From Candidatus Margulisiibacteriota bacterium (GTDB lineage Bacteria > Margulisbacteria > WOR-1 > O2-12-FULL-45-9 > XYB2-FULL-48-7), in NCBI GenBank assembly GCA_025453605.1, contig JALOPZ010000005.1, forward strand, positions 1 to 41,937: a DNA stretch of 41,937 bases, in the 5' to 3' direction. Below are positions 33,090 through 40,827 of this stretch, piece after piece (position 1 is the first letter of the stretch; every line of letters starts with the position of its first letter). Below the pieces are notes generated by a model. The model did no database searches, was not told the origin of the DNA, and worked only from the letters and a program-made list of their open reading frames with translations. A program made the translations under genes and the position numbers.

Positions 33090-33724
33090 CCGACGATCTC
33101 CCTTAGCCGGGCAAAATCGTCGATCAGATAGTCAGGCCGGTGCGCGGCCAATTTGTCCAGGCCGTCAAAACCGTAAGTGACCCCGCACGTCTTGACCCCG
33201 GCATTCTTCCCCGTTTCGATGTCGACCGTCATGTCGCCGATCAACAGGACCCGCTCCGGCGCGACCCGGTATTTTTTTATCAGGCCGATGATGGCGCACG
33301 GGTCCGGTTTAAGGCAGGGGGCCGAATCGCCGCCCAGGATCTCCGCAAAGGCCGGGACCAGGCCGTGGTGTTCCAGGATCAGCCGGATGAATTCGTCGCG
33401 CTTATTGGAGAGGACGATCTTGGGCGGCTTCAGCTCCCAGAGCGTTGCAGCGACACGGGGAAAGAGCGGCACGGTCGGGATGCTCTCCCGGACATAGTGG
33501 TAATAGCGGGCGCGCGCCTGCTCAACTTTCTCCGGTTCGGTCGTTCCGATCGATCCGGCCACCAGGGCGACCTCGCCAAAGCCGATGTAACCGTTGATCT
33601 CGGCGACGCTCTTGGGCGGATACTTGAGCTCGGCGAGCATTGCCTGGACCGCGCTCACCGCCGCCGGCAGGGAGTCGGCCAGCGTCCCGTCCAGGTCAAA
33701 GAGGAGCAGATCGTAGGCGGTCAT
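33086..33724 (-). CDS. HAD-family phosphatase (phosphoglycolate phosphatase-like)
   Basis: 212 residues. Motif I FDLDGTLADS with nucleophile and acid Asp; motif II VLSNKRD; motif III Lys in CLKPDP; motif IV LLIGDMTVDIETGKNAG. A helical cap lies at residues ~18-85, as in Gph/PGMB-type subclass I enzymes. The substrate is probably a small phosphate ester such as 2-phosphoglycolate, unproven. Upstream, TGTTATACT (33734-33742) ends 9 nt before the ATG. It is coupled to the following metallo-hydrolase. Confidence 0.88.
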   Translation of the reverse strand: MTAYDLLLFDLDGTLADSLPAAVSAVQAMLAELKYPPKSVAEINGYIGFGEVALVAGSIGTTEPEKVEQARARYYHYVRESIPTVPLFPRVAATLWELKPPKIVLSNKRDEFIRLILEHHGLVPAFAEILGGDSAPCLKPDPCAIIGLIKKYRVAPERVLLIGDMTVDIETGKNAGVKTCGVTYGFDGLDKLAAHRPDYLIDDFARLREIVG

Positions 33725-33733
33725 TTGATTTTA

Positions 33734-33742
33734 AGTATAACA
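33734..33742 (-). promoter_or_regulatory. Extended -10 (TGTTATACT) before the HAD phosphatase
   Basis: Minus-strand TGTTATACT, hexamer 33734-33739, 9 nt before ATG 33724, giving at most a ~3-nt leader. It lies 3 bp from the oppositely oriented box at 33746-33754. Confidence 0.5.
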
Positions 33743-33745
33743 TAG

Positions 33746-33754
33746 TGTTATTAT
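33746..33754 (+). promoter_or_regulatory. Extended -10 (TGTTATTAT) before the outer-membrane barrel gene
   Basis: TGTTATTAT, hexamer 33749-33754; the predicted start near 33761 gives a ~16-nt leader with GGGAGGG (33766-33772) before ATG 33777. The inverted repeat CCTCCC (33755-33760) / GGGAGG (33766-33771) would pair with the SD only if transcription began further upstream, for example from TATAAC at 33736-33741. Confidence 0.5.
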
Positions 33755-33776
33755 CCTCCCCAAACGGGAGGGAAAC

Positions 33777-34280
33777 ATGAAAAAAGCGTTAGTGATCGCG
33801 GTGTTGTTCGGTCTGGTGATCGGTGCGGCCGGAGCGGGGACGCTGAACATTTCCGGCCGGGCGGGGATGTATAATCCAGGGTCCGGGATCAGTTCCTCCA
33901 TGATGTACGGGGTAGCCGCTAATTACGATCTGACCCAGAACCTGGCGTTGCGCGGCGCGCTCGACACGACCAGCTATAACACGCCGGCGGGAACGGTTAC
34001 CTATATGCCGGCGACTGTCGACCTGATCTTCAGCCAGAATATCGGCGGGATCCTGACCCCTTACGCCGGGGCCGGTTTGGGTTATAATTCGGTGACAGCG
34101 GGCGGAACGACCAACTCCACGACCGGCTACCAGGCGGAGGTTGGGGTCCGGTTCTCCTTCAGCGGTTTGAGCGCTGGCGTCGAATATCGCTACCTGGTGC
34201 CGGATGCCAGTAAATCGACCTCGACCTCCAGCTCCAATGCTTACATCGAAGGTGGTTTCTCCCAGAGCTTTAATCTCTAG
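33777..34280 (+). CDS. Small outer-membrane beta-barrel protein
   Basis: 167 residues with a signal peptide (KKALVIAVLFGLVIGAAGA). Alternating strands (SMMYGVAANYDL, NLALRGALDTTSY, TYMPATVDLIFSQ, LTPYAGAGLGYNS, GYQAEVGVRFSFS, LSAGVEYRYLVP, SNAYIEGGFSQSFN) give an eight-stranded OmpA/OmpW-like outer-membrane barrel. This is direct support for an outer membrane. The exact role is unknown. Strong SD. The stop shares the palindrome CTAG (34277-34280) with the stop of the convergent trkA. Confidence 0.82.
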   Translation: MKKALVIAVLFGLVIGAAGAGTLNISGRAGMYNPGSGISSSMMYGVAANYDLTQNLALRGALDTTSYNTPAGTVTYMPATVDLIFSQNIGGILTPYAGAGLGYNSVTAGGTTNSTTGYQAEVGVRFSFSGLSAGVEYRYLVPDASKSTSTSSSNAYIEGGFSQSFNL

Positions 34281-34942
34281 GTCTTGTGGGTGATGTCGAG
34301 GTTGAGTTCCTTGAGGGACTCTTCCCGGCCGATCAGCACCAGCGTGTCGTTGCTCTCGATGATCGTGCTCCAGGCCGGAATGACCATGTTCTCGTTGCCA
34401 CGGCGGACCGCCAGGATGGTGATGTTGAACTTGTTGCGCAGGTCCAGGTCTGACAGCTTTTGCCCCACCCAGTTGGCCAGCGGTTTGGTCCCGATGATCG
34501 CGATATTCTCCCCGACGTCGAAATAATCAAGCACCCCTTGGCTGGTCAGCTTGTTGACCAGCTTGATGGCGGTGTCCTGCTCGGGGAAAATGATCTGGTC
34601 GACCCCGATCTTATTCAGGATCTTGCCGTGGACGGTGTTCTGCGCTTTGCAGATCACGGTCGGCACCCCCATGCTTTTGCAGATCTGGGCGGCGACGATG
34701 TTGCTCTCCATGTTGGTCGACTCGGCGATGATCACCACGTCACACTCGGTGACGCCGGCTTCCTTCAGCGCGGTTTCATCGGTGATGTCGCCGACAAAGG
34801 CGTGGGTCACCTGGTCTTTGATGTTCTCGATCACCGCTTCGTCCTTGTCCATGGCGATGATCTCCTGCTTCTTGTAATAGAGCTCCCGCGCGATCTTGCT
34901 GCCGAACCGCCCGATCCCCAATACCGCAAATTGTTTTTTCAT
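34277..34942 (-). CDS. trkA: Potassium uptake regulatory subunit TrkA/KtrA (RCK protein)
   Basis: 221 residues: one RCK-N Rossmann domain (FAVLGIGRFGSKIARELYYKKQEIIAMDKDE, G-x-G-x-x-G, acidic end of beta2) plus one RCK-C domain (NITILAVRRGNENMVIPAWSTIIESNDTLVLIG). The single-RCK size matches KtrA-type gating rings that bind ATP/ADP or NAD(H) and control the K+ pore. The ATGA overlap with the stop of trkH and an AGGAGGG SD inside that gene show a coupled pair. Confidence 0.93.
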   Translation of the reverse strand: MKKQFAVLGIGRFGSKIARELYYKKQEIIAMDKDEAVIENIKDQVTHAFVGDITDETALKEAGVTECDVVIIAESTNMESNIVAAQICKSMGVPTVICKAQNTVHGKILNKIGVDQIIFPEQDTAIKLVNKLTSQGVLDYFDVGENIAIIGTKPLANWVGQKLSDLDLRNKFNITILAVRRGNENMVIPAWSTIIESNDTLVLIGREESLKELNLDITHKT

Positions 34943-36252
34943 CCGATCGAAATTCCCTCCTTTGGTAACTTGATCCTCGGTTCTTTTTGCCCGATCGCCA
35001 GGGCCAGGAGCAGTGTCAGCGGCCCGACCCGGCCAATGAACATGACCAGCATTATGATCAGTTTTCCGGCGGAACTCAAGCCGGGAGTTATCCCCATCGA
35101 AAGACCGACCGTGCCGAAGGCGGAGAAGACCTCAAAGGCTTCTTCCATCAGGCCGAACCGCTCGGTGTTGTTGAGCGCGAAGACGGCGACCGCGACCAGG
35201 GCGAGCGCCAGAAAAGCGACGGCGATCGCGCGGCGGATCGTTTCGGCCGGGACCCGCCGGTTGAACAGCACCGTGTTCTTGAATCCCTTGAGCGTCGCCC
35301 AGATCGTGGCGATGATCAGGGCAAAGGTCGTGGTCTTGATCCCGCCCCCGGTCCCGCCCGGACTGGCGCCGATGAACATCAAGAGCATCATGAAGAGGGC
35401 GGTGGCCGGCGCGACCCGGGCGATATCGATGGTGTTAAAGCCGGCGGTCCGCGGCGTCACCGCCTGGAAGTACGAAGCCATTGCCTTGCCCGACAGGCTC
35501 AAGGGGCCGAGGGTCCGCGGGTTGTTATGTTCGAGGGCGAAGATCGCCACGCTGCCCAGAACGATCAGGAGGAGAGAGGCGCTAAGCGCGACTTTGCTGT
35601 GGAGCGAGAATTTCTTGTGCTGCAGCAGATCGGCGATCACGATAAAGCCGATACCGCCGATGATGACCAGGGTGGTGATCGTCAGATTGATCAACGGATC
35701 GGTCACGTACGGCATTAAGTTGGCATAATTGGCCGGCAGGGCAAAACCGGCGTTGTTGAACGCTGAGATCGAGTGGAAAACGCTGTAGAGCAGCCCCTTT
35801 TTCCAGCCGAACTCCGGCAGCCAGCGGGTAAAAAGGATCAGCGCCCCGAGTCCTTCGATCGTAAAGACGATCACAAAGATCCGGCGCATGACCGCCAGGA
35901 CGTCGGTGGAGGAGTAGATATTGAGCGCTTCCTTGACGATCAGTTTTTGGGAGATGAACAGCTTGTGCCGGAAGACCAGGAGCATAAAAGTGGAAAAGGT
36001 CATGTAGCCGAGCCCGCCGATCTGCATCAGTCCCATGATCACGATCAGTCCGAAGAGCGACCAATGAGTGCCGGTGTCGAGCGTCACCAGACCGGTGACA
36101 CAGGTCGCCGAATTGGCGGTGAAACAGGCGTCCAGGAAATTGGTCGGGCGCTCGCCGGCCGAAGCCGCAGGGAGGGAAAGCAGTATGCCGCCGATCAGGA
36201 TGATCAGAAAAAAACTAAAAGCAATGATAACGTGCGGCCGCAGTCGGAGCAT
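34939..36252 (-). CDS. trkH: Potassium transporter TrkH/KtrB
   Basis: 437 residues. Four pore-loop regions with the key glycines are visible: SATCVTGLVTLDT, SISAFNNAGFALP, TPRTAGFNTIDI and FSAFGTVGLSMG, each between paired membrane helices as in the TrkH/KtrB/HKT family. Length and single-RCK partner suggest the Ktr type, commonly Na+-coupled K+ uptake. A possible -10 (TAAGAT, minus 36262-36267) ends 9 nt before the ATG. Divergent to a KimA-like permease. Confidence 0.93.
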   Translation of the reverse strand: MLRLRPHVIIAFSFFLIILIGGILLSLPAASAGERPTNFLDACFTANSATCVTGLVTLDTGTHWSLFGLIVIMGLMQIGGLGYMTFSTFMLLVFRHKLFISQKLIVKEALNIYSSTDVLAVMRRIFVIVFTIEGLGALILFTRWLPEFGWKKGLLYSVFHSISAFNNAGFALPANYANLMPYVTDPLINLTITTLVIIGGIGFIVIADLLQHKKFSLHSKVALSASLLLIVLGSVAIFALEHNNPRTLGPLSLSGKAMASYFQAVTPRTAGFNTIDIARVAPATALFMMLLMFIGASPGGTGGGIKTTTFALIIATIWATLKGFKNTVLFNRRVPAETIRRAIAVAFLALALVAVAVFALNNTERFGLMEEAFEVFSAFGTVGLSMGITPGLSSAGKLIIMLVMFIGRVGPLTLLLALAIGQKEPRIKLPKEGISIG

Positions 36253-36314
36253 TTGAAAGTTATCTTAATACTTATTTGTATTAAAAGCAACTTGGTGCTA
36301 TGCTCTTGGGCTTG

Positions 36315-38327
36315 ATGGTAAAAACGCGGTCTCCCTGGTCGACTTTCCGCCTCGCCCTGAAGAATATCTTCATCGGCCAGGCGCGGAACCCCCGTGACCG
36401 TTCGGTCTTTCAGCACCTTTCCCTGATCGCTTTTTTTGCCTGGGTAGGTTTGGGGGCGGATGGATTGTCTTCTTCCTGTTACGGGCCGGCCGAGGCGTTC
36501 GTTACCCTGGGAAAATATCATTACCTGGGGATCCTGATCGCCCTGGCGACGGCTTTAACGATCTACATCATCGCCGAGAGCTACTCCCAGATCGTCGAAT
36601 TGTTCCCGACCGGGGGCGGCGGTTATATTGTGGCCAGCACACTCCTGTCGCCGACGGTCGGCATGGTGTCCGGTTGCGCCCTGCTGATCGATTATGTTCT
36701 GACTATCACCCTGTCGATCGCCAGCGGCGCCGACGCGCTCTTCAGTTTCCTGCCGGCCGAGTGGCTGGTCTTCAAGCTCAGTTTTGCGGTCCTGGCGCTT
36801 ATTGTCTTGATCGTGATGAACCTGCGCGGGATCAAGGAATCGGTCATGATCCTGATGCCGATCTTTTTGGTCTTTGTACTCACTCATGCCCTGGTCATCG
36901 TTTATGCGTTGGTGACCCACCTGTTCGCTTTTCCGGCGGTCGCGCAGGCGACCGTGGTCGACATCAGGAGTTCTGCCTCCGAACTCGGTTTTCTGGGGAT
37001 GATCTTCCTGCTGCTCCGGGCTTACAGCATGGGGGCGGGGACCTACACCGGGATCGAGGCGGTCAGCAACGGTTTGCCGATCCTGCGCGAACCGAAGGTC
37101 AAAACGGCAAAACGCACGATGACCTACATGATGATCTCGCTGGCCGCGGTCGTGCTCGGTCTGATGATCGCCTATACTCTGTACAATGTTCTGCCGGTCG
37201 AAGGCAAGACCCTGAATGCCGTTCTTTTTGAGCGGGTGGTTGCCGGTTGGGGGTGGTTCGGACTGGCGTTCGTGATGGTGACCCTGGTCTCCGAAGCGGC
37301 GATCCTTTTTGTCGCCGCTCAGGCCGGCTTTATCGACGGACCCCGCGTCCTTTCCAGTATGGCGGCCGACCGCTGGGTCCCCAAGCGGTTCGCCCTGCTG
37401 TCCGACCGCCTGGTCACGCTGAACGGGATCATGATCATGGGGGTGGCGGCGATCGTCCTGATGATCGCGACCAACGGATCTGTCGGTTACCTCATCGTTC
37501 TCTACAGTATCAACGTCTTTGTTACTTTCTGTCTGTCGCAACTGGGGATGGTCCGCCACTGGTTGCAGGTGCGCCGGCAGGAACGGCGCTGGCTCGGCAA
37601 GATCGCGGTCAACGGTATCGGCTTGACCCTGACTACCTTTATCCTGCTCTCTGTCGTGGTCGTCAAGTTCTTTGACGGCGGCTGGATCACCCTGCTCATC
37701 ACCGGGACCCTGGCCGGTCTGATGCTGGCGGTCCGGTCAACCTACCGTTATGCGGACGAAAGGATCGCTGAACTTAACACGATCGTTGATGAGGTCGAAT
37801 CGACCAACCCGGTCCGGGAGATCCCGCTGAGCGCCGGACAGGGGCAACCGTTCGACCCGCAAGCCCGGACCGCGGTGGTCATGGTCAAGGATTTCACCGG
37901 GATCGGTTTGCGGACGATCTTCAATATTTTCCCGGCTTTTGGGACCGAGTTCCGCAATTTTGTTTTTGTCCAGGTCGGGTTGATCGACGCGGCCGCTTTC
38001 AAGGGGACGGAAGAGCTCGATCGGGTCCAGCGTAAGGTCTCCGGCGAACTGCAGCGCTATGTCGATCTGATGCGCCGGCACGGCTATCACGCCGAAGCGC
38101 ATGCTCTTTACGGGATCGATACGGTCGAGGAACTGGAAAAATACCTCCCGGACCTGCTCCGGAAGTATCCGCAGGCGATGCTCTTTGGCGGCCAGGTCGT
38201 TTTCCCCAGACGAAGCTTATTGCCGGCACTGATGCATAACTACACCTTATTCTCGGCCCAACGGCAGCTCTACGACAACCACGGCCTCCATCTCTACGTT
38301 ATGCCGGTCGAACTTACGCCGGGCTGA
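36315..38327 (+). CDS. APC-family permease, KimA-like (possible potassium importer)
   Basis: Start chosen at ATG 36315 (MVKTRSPWSTFRLALKNIFIG), 670 residues; the frame is open to 36300. Twelve membrane segments with APC signatures: VGLGADGLSSSCYGPAEAF in helix 1, FPTGGGGYIVAS in helix 2-3 and MGAGTYTGIEAVSNGLP in helix 6. A cytosolic domain (about 490-670) follows (FDPQARTAVVMVKDFTGIGLRTIFNIFPAFG). The 12-TM core plus soluble tail matches KimA (YdaO), a c-di-AMP-controlled K+/H+ symporter. The divergent trkH-trkA neighbours support K+ as substrate; an amino-acid permease remains possible. No ydaO-type riboswitch fits in the 62-bp spacer. Confidence 0.78.
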   Translation: MVKTRSPWSTFRLALKNIFIGQARNPRDRSVFQHLSLIAFFAWVGLGADGLSSSCYGPAEAFVTLGKYHYLGILIALATALTIYIIAESYSQIVELFPTGGGGYIVASTLLSPTVGMVSGCALLIDYVLTITLSIASGADALFSFLPAEWLVFKLSFAVLALIVLIVMNLRGIKESVMILMPIFLVFVLTHALVIVYALVTHLFAFPAVAQATVVDIRSSASELGFLGMIFLLLRAYSMGAGTYTGIEAVSNGLPILREPKVKTAKRTMTYMMISLAAVVLGLMIAYTLYNVLPVEGKTLNAVLFERVVAGWGWFGLAFVMVTLVSEAAILFVAAQAGFIDGPRVLSSMAADRWVPKRFALLSDRLVTLNGIMIMGVAAIVLMIATNGSVGYLIVLYSINVFVTFCLSQLGMVRHWLQVRRQERRWLGKIAVNGIGLTLTTFILLSVVVVKFFDGGWITLLITGTLAGLMLAVRSTYRYADERIAELNTIVDEVESTNPVREIPLSAGQGQPFDPQARTAVVMVKDFTGIGLRTIFNIFPAFGTEFRNFVFVQVGLIDAAAFKGTEELDRVQRKVSGELQRYVDLMRRHGYHAEAHALYGIDTVEELEKYLPDLLRKYPQAMLFGGQVVFPRRSLLPALMHNYTLFSAQRQLYDNHGLHLYVMPVELTPG

Positions 38328-38332
38328 TTTTC

Positions 38333-38341
38333 TGCTATAAT
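38333..38341 (+). promoter_or_regulatory. Extended -10 promoter (TGCTATAAT) before the AI-2E-family gene
   Basis: TGCTATAAT, hexamer 38336-38341, then TCCGCC, then ATG 38348. It lies 5 nt after the permease stop. Confidence 0.7.
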
Positions 38342-38347
38342 TCCGCC

Positions 38348-39385
38348 ATGAACAAAGAAGAACAGCGGCTCGAGTCCTACCGCCGGACCGTCGCCGTGAT
38401 CGTGGCGGTCGTGGTGGTTACGCTCTCGTTCCTGATCATCCGGCCGTTCCTGGTCGCCATTCTCTCGGCCGCCGCGCTGGCGTACATTTTTTATCCCTTC
38501 TACCTGAACATCCTCCGCCTCCTCCCCAAAAAACTGCGGGCCAAGGAGCTCGGCTCGGTCCTGACCTGCCTTTTTATCGTGCTGCTTGTCCTGGTGCCGA
38601 CCGTTTTTGTGACGATCGTCCTGGGGAGCGAGGCGCGCAGCGGGTACGTTTTCCTCCAGAATTTCATGCTCAACCAGCAGCCGCTCAATAATCTGCCGCC
38701 GTTCCTGACCCAGTTCGCCGGTTTTCTCCCTCAGTTCAAGGAACTGACAGCCGACCTGGTCGGCCAGCTGGTCGGTCCGCTGCAGAGCATTATCAAGAGC
38801 GTCCCGGTAGTGATCCTGAACATCTTTATTACCGTCTTCTCGATGTATTATTTTTTGAAGCACGGCAAGGACCTGTATAATTTCTTTGCCGAACTGGTGC
38901 CGCTGCCGACCGGACGCTACAAGCAGATCATCGCCCGCTTCGACGACCTCTCCCGGGGGATGATCATGGGGCAGATCGTCGTCGCGCTGGTGCAGGGGGT
39001 TCTGGCTGGCTGCGGTTTTCTCCTGCTCGGCGTCCCCAATCCGGTCCTGCTCGGGTTTTTGACGGCGATCATCTCGATCTTCCCGCTGCTGGGGGCCGCG
39101 ATCGTCTGGGTGCCGGTCGATGTTTACCTTTTTCTCTCCGCTTTTTCCACCGGCGAGTTCTGGCGGGCGATCGTGCTGCTGGTCTACGGGACCTTTGTCA
39201 TCAGCTTGATCGACAATATCATCAAGCCGAAGATCGTCGGCGACCGGGCCAAGATCCACCCGCTGATCATCCTCTTTGGCATCCTCGGCGGGATCCAGCT
39301 CTTCGGGATCGCCGGGATACTGATCGGCCCGCTCATCCTGACGATCTTTGACGTGGGGATCGAGATCTACAAGGAGACGCTCTAA
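38348..39385 (+). CDS. AI-2E family transporter (UPF0118/PerM-like)
   Basis: 345 residues, about seven to eight membrane segments. Typical features are two N-terminal helices (VAVIVAVVVVTLSFLIIRPFLVAILSAAALAYIFYPFY), a central soluble segment, then YFLKHGKDLYNFFAELVPLP, LVQGVLAGCGFLLLGVPNPVLLGFLTAIISIFPLLGAAIVWVP and the late DNIIKPKIVGDRAKIHPL. Some members export AI-2 and others are Na+/H+ antiporters, so the substrate is open. It starts leaderless and heads a tight operon with mutM, a FAH-family enzyme and a DUF2914 protein. Confidence 0.9.
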   Translation: MNKEEQRLESYRRTVAVIVAVVVVTLSFLIIRPFLVAILSAAALAYIFYPFYLNILRLLPKKLRAKELGSVLTCLFIVLLVLVPTVFVTIVLGSEARSGYVFLQNFMLNQQPLNNLPPFLTQFAGFLPQFKELTADLVGQLVGPLQSIIKSVPVVILNIFITVFSMYYFLKHGKDLYNFFAELVPLPTGRYKQIIARFDDLSRGMIMGQIVVALVQGVLAGCGFLLLGVPNPVLLGFLTAIISIFPLLGAAIVWVPVDVYLFLSAFSTGEFWRAIVLLVYGTFVISLIDNIIKPKIVGDRAKIHPLIILFGILGGIQLFGIAGILIGPLILTIFDVGIEIYKETL

Positions 39386-39388
39386 CCG

Positions 39389-40252
39389 ATGCCGGAACTC
39401 CCCGAGGTCGAAACGGTCCGGCGCGGGCTGCAGCGCACCATTGTTGGTCGGACGATCGCCTCTTTTGACTGCGACACCAGAAAAATGCTTAACCAGCCGC
39501 TCCCTTTTTACCGCCAGACCTTGCCCGGTTTAAAAGTCGTGTCGGTCGACCGCCGGGCCAAAATGCTGATCATCAAGCTGACCGGCGGTTGGAATATCCT
39601 GGCCCACCTGAAAATGACCGGCCAACTGGTATTTTGCGGCGACCGCTGCAGCGTGGTCGGCGGGCACCCGATCAAGGCCGGTTATGAGCAAGATCCGAAC
39701 CGCTTTACCCACGGTACTTTCACTTTCCGGGACAAAAGCCGGCTCTATTTCAACGATGTTCGCAAGTTTGGCTGGCTCCGCCTTTTTAGCGATGCCGACC
39801 TGAGCAAACAGCTGGACCATGATCTTGGCCCGGAGCCGCTTGACCATAATTTTACCCTTGATGTTTTCCGGCGGGAGCTTGGCAAACGGCCGAACAACCG
39901 GATCAAACAGTTCCTGATGGACAACAAGAACGTCGTCGGCATCGGCAATATTTACAGCGACGAGATCTGCTACTTTGCCCGCGTTCGGCCTGATCGCCGG
40001 GTCAAAAATCTCAAGGATGGGGAGATCGCCCTGCTGTTCCGGGGGATCAAAAACATCCTGACCGAAGCGATCAAATATGAGGGGACCTCGATCAGCGACT
40101 ATGTCAACGCGGCGGGGGAGGCGGGAGCGTACACCAAATTCCTCAAGGTCTACGGCCGGTACGGGGAGCAGTGTTTTAAATGTAAAGGAACGATCAAGCG
40201 GCAAAAGATCGGTGGGCGCACATCGTCATTCTGCCTGGGGTGTCAAAAATGA
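39389..40252 (+). CDS. mutM: Formamidopyrimidine-DNA glycosylase
   Basis: 287 residues starting MPELPEVETVRRGL: Pro2 is the Schiff-base nucleophile and Glu3 the catalytic acid. Downstream are the family lysine in RAKMLIIKL, HLKMTGQL, the H2TH region (IKQFLMDNKNVVGIGNIYSDEICYFARVRPDR) and the zinc finger CFKCKGTIKRQKIGGRTSSFCLGCQK with two CxxC pairs. It removes 8-oxoguanine and formamidopyrimidine lesions and nicks the strand. It begins 3 nt after the transporter stop; AAGGAGA lies about 11 nt upstream. Its end overlaps the next start (ATGA). Confidence 0.96.
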   Translation: MPELPEVETVRRGLQRTIVGRTIASFDCDTRKMLNQPLPFYRQTLPGLKVVSVDRRAKMLIIKLTGGWNILAHLKMTGQLVFCGDRCSVVGGHPIKAGYEQDPNRFTHGTFTFRDKSRLYFNDVRKFGWLRLFSDADLSKQLDHDLGPEPLDHNFTLDVFRRELGKRPNNRIKQFLMDNKNVVGIGNIYSDEICYFARVRPDRRVKNLKDGEIALLFRGIKNILTEAIKYEGTSISDYVNAAGEAGAYTKFLKVYGRYGEQCFKCKGTIKRQKIGGRTSSFCLGCQK

Positions 40253-40827
40253 AGCTGAAACCGACCAAGATCGTCTGTGTCGGGCTGAACTATCAGGACC
40301 ACGCGGCAGAACTGAAAATGCCGCTGCCGGCCGAACCGATCATTTTTTTAAAACCGCCCAGCTCGGTCATTTACGATCAGGCGGACATCAGCTACCCGCC
40401 GCAGACCAAAAACCTGCATTATGAAGGGGAGCTGGCGGTCGTGATGAAGGACCGGAGGACGATTCGCGGGTTCACCTGTGCCAATGATGTCACCGCCCGC
40501 GACCTGCAGAGTAAAGACGGACAATGGACCCGGGCCAAGTCGTTCGATACTTTCTGCCCCCTGGGGCCGGAGATCGTCACGGGGATCGACCCCGACAACC
40601 TGACCATCAAGACTTTCCTAAACGGCGAACTGAAACAAAGTTCCAGTACGGCGAACATGATCTTTAAGGTAGCAGAGATCGTCGCTTTTATTTCCGGGAT
40701 CATGACGCTGGAGCCGGATGACGTGATCCTGACCGGGACCCCGCCCGGGGTCGGGCCGCTGGAGCGGGGGGACATGGTCGTGGTCGAAATTGCCGGGATC
40801 GGCAGATTGGAGAATAGAGTAAGATGA
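40249..40827 (+). CDS. Fumarylacetoacetate hydrolase-family protein
   Basis: Start chosen at ATG 40249 overlapping the mutM stop (GTG 40240 is in frame), 192 residues. Motifs: IVCVGLNYQDHAAEL, IIFLKPPSSV, the metal-binding LHYEGELAVVMKDRR (E-x-E), GFTCANDVTARDLQ, AKSFDTFCPLGPEIV and ILTGTPPGVGPLERGDMV. The short FAH form includes fumarylpyruvate hydrolases, 2-hydroxyhepta-diene-dioate isomerases and oxaloacetate tautomerases/decarboxylases (FAHD1-like). Oxaloacetate keto-enol repair would fit a housekeeping operon; this is an inference. Confidence 0.9.
   Translation: MKLKPTKIVCVGLNYQDHAAELKMPLPAEPIIFLKPPSSVIYDQADISYPPQTKNLHYEGELAVVMKDRRTIRGFTCANDVTARDLQSKDGQWTRAKSFDTFCPLGPEIVTGIDPDNLTIKTFLNGELKQSSSTANMIFKVAEIVAFISGIMTLEPDDVILTGTPPGVGPLERGDMVVVEIAGIGRLENRVR

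Noticed and set aside
34460..35728. 422-codon open frame opposite trkA/trkH
   Set aside because: It spans two genes with clear RCK and pore-loop motifs; the antisense product is compositionally odd.
36253..36314. c-di-AMP (ydaO) or K+-type riboswitch between trkH and the permease
   Set aside because: Only about 62 bp is available, too short for the aptamer on either strand, and no conserved core was seen.
36555..37559. 334-codon frame opposite the APC permease and a similar 321-codon frame opposite the AI-2E gene (38294-39259)
   Set aside because: Both products are Asp/Arg/Gln/His-rich, the usual reverse shadow of hydrophobic membrane genes.
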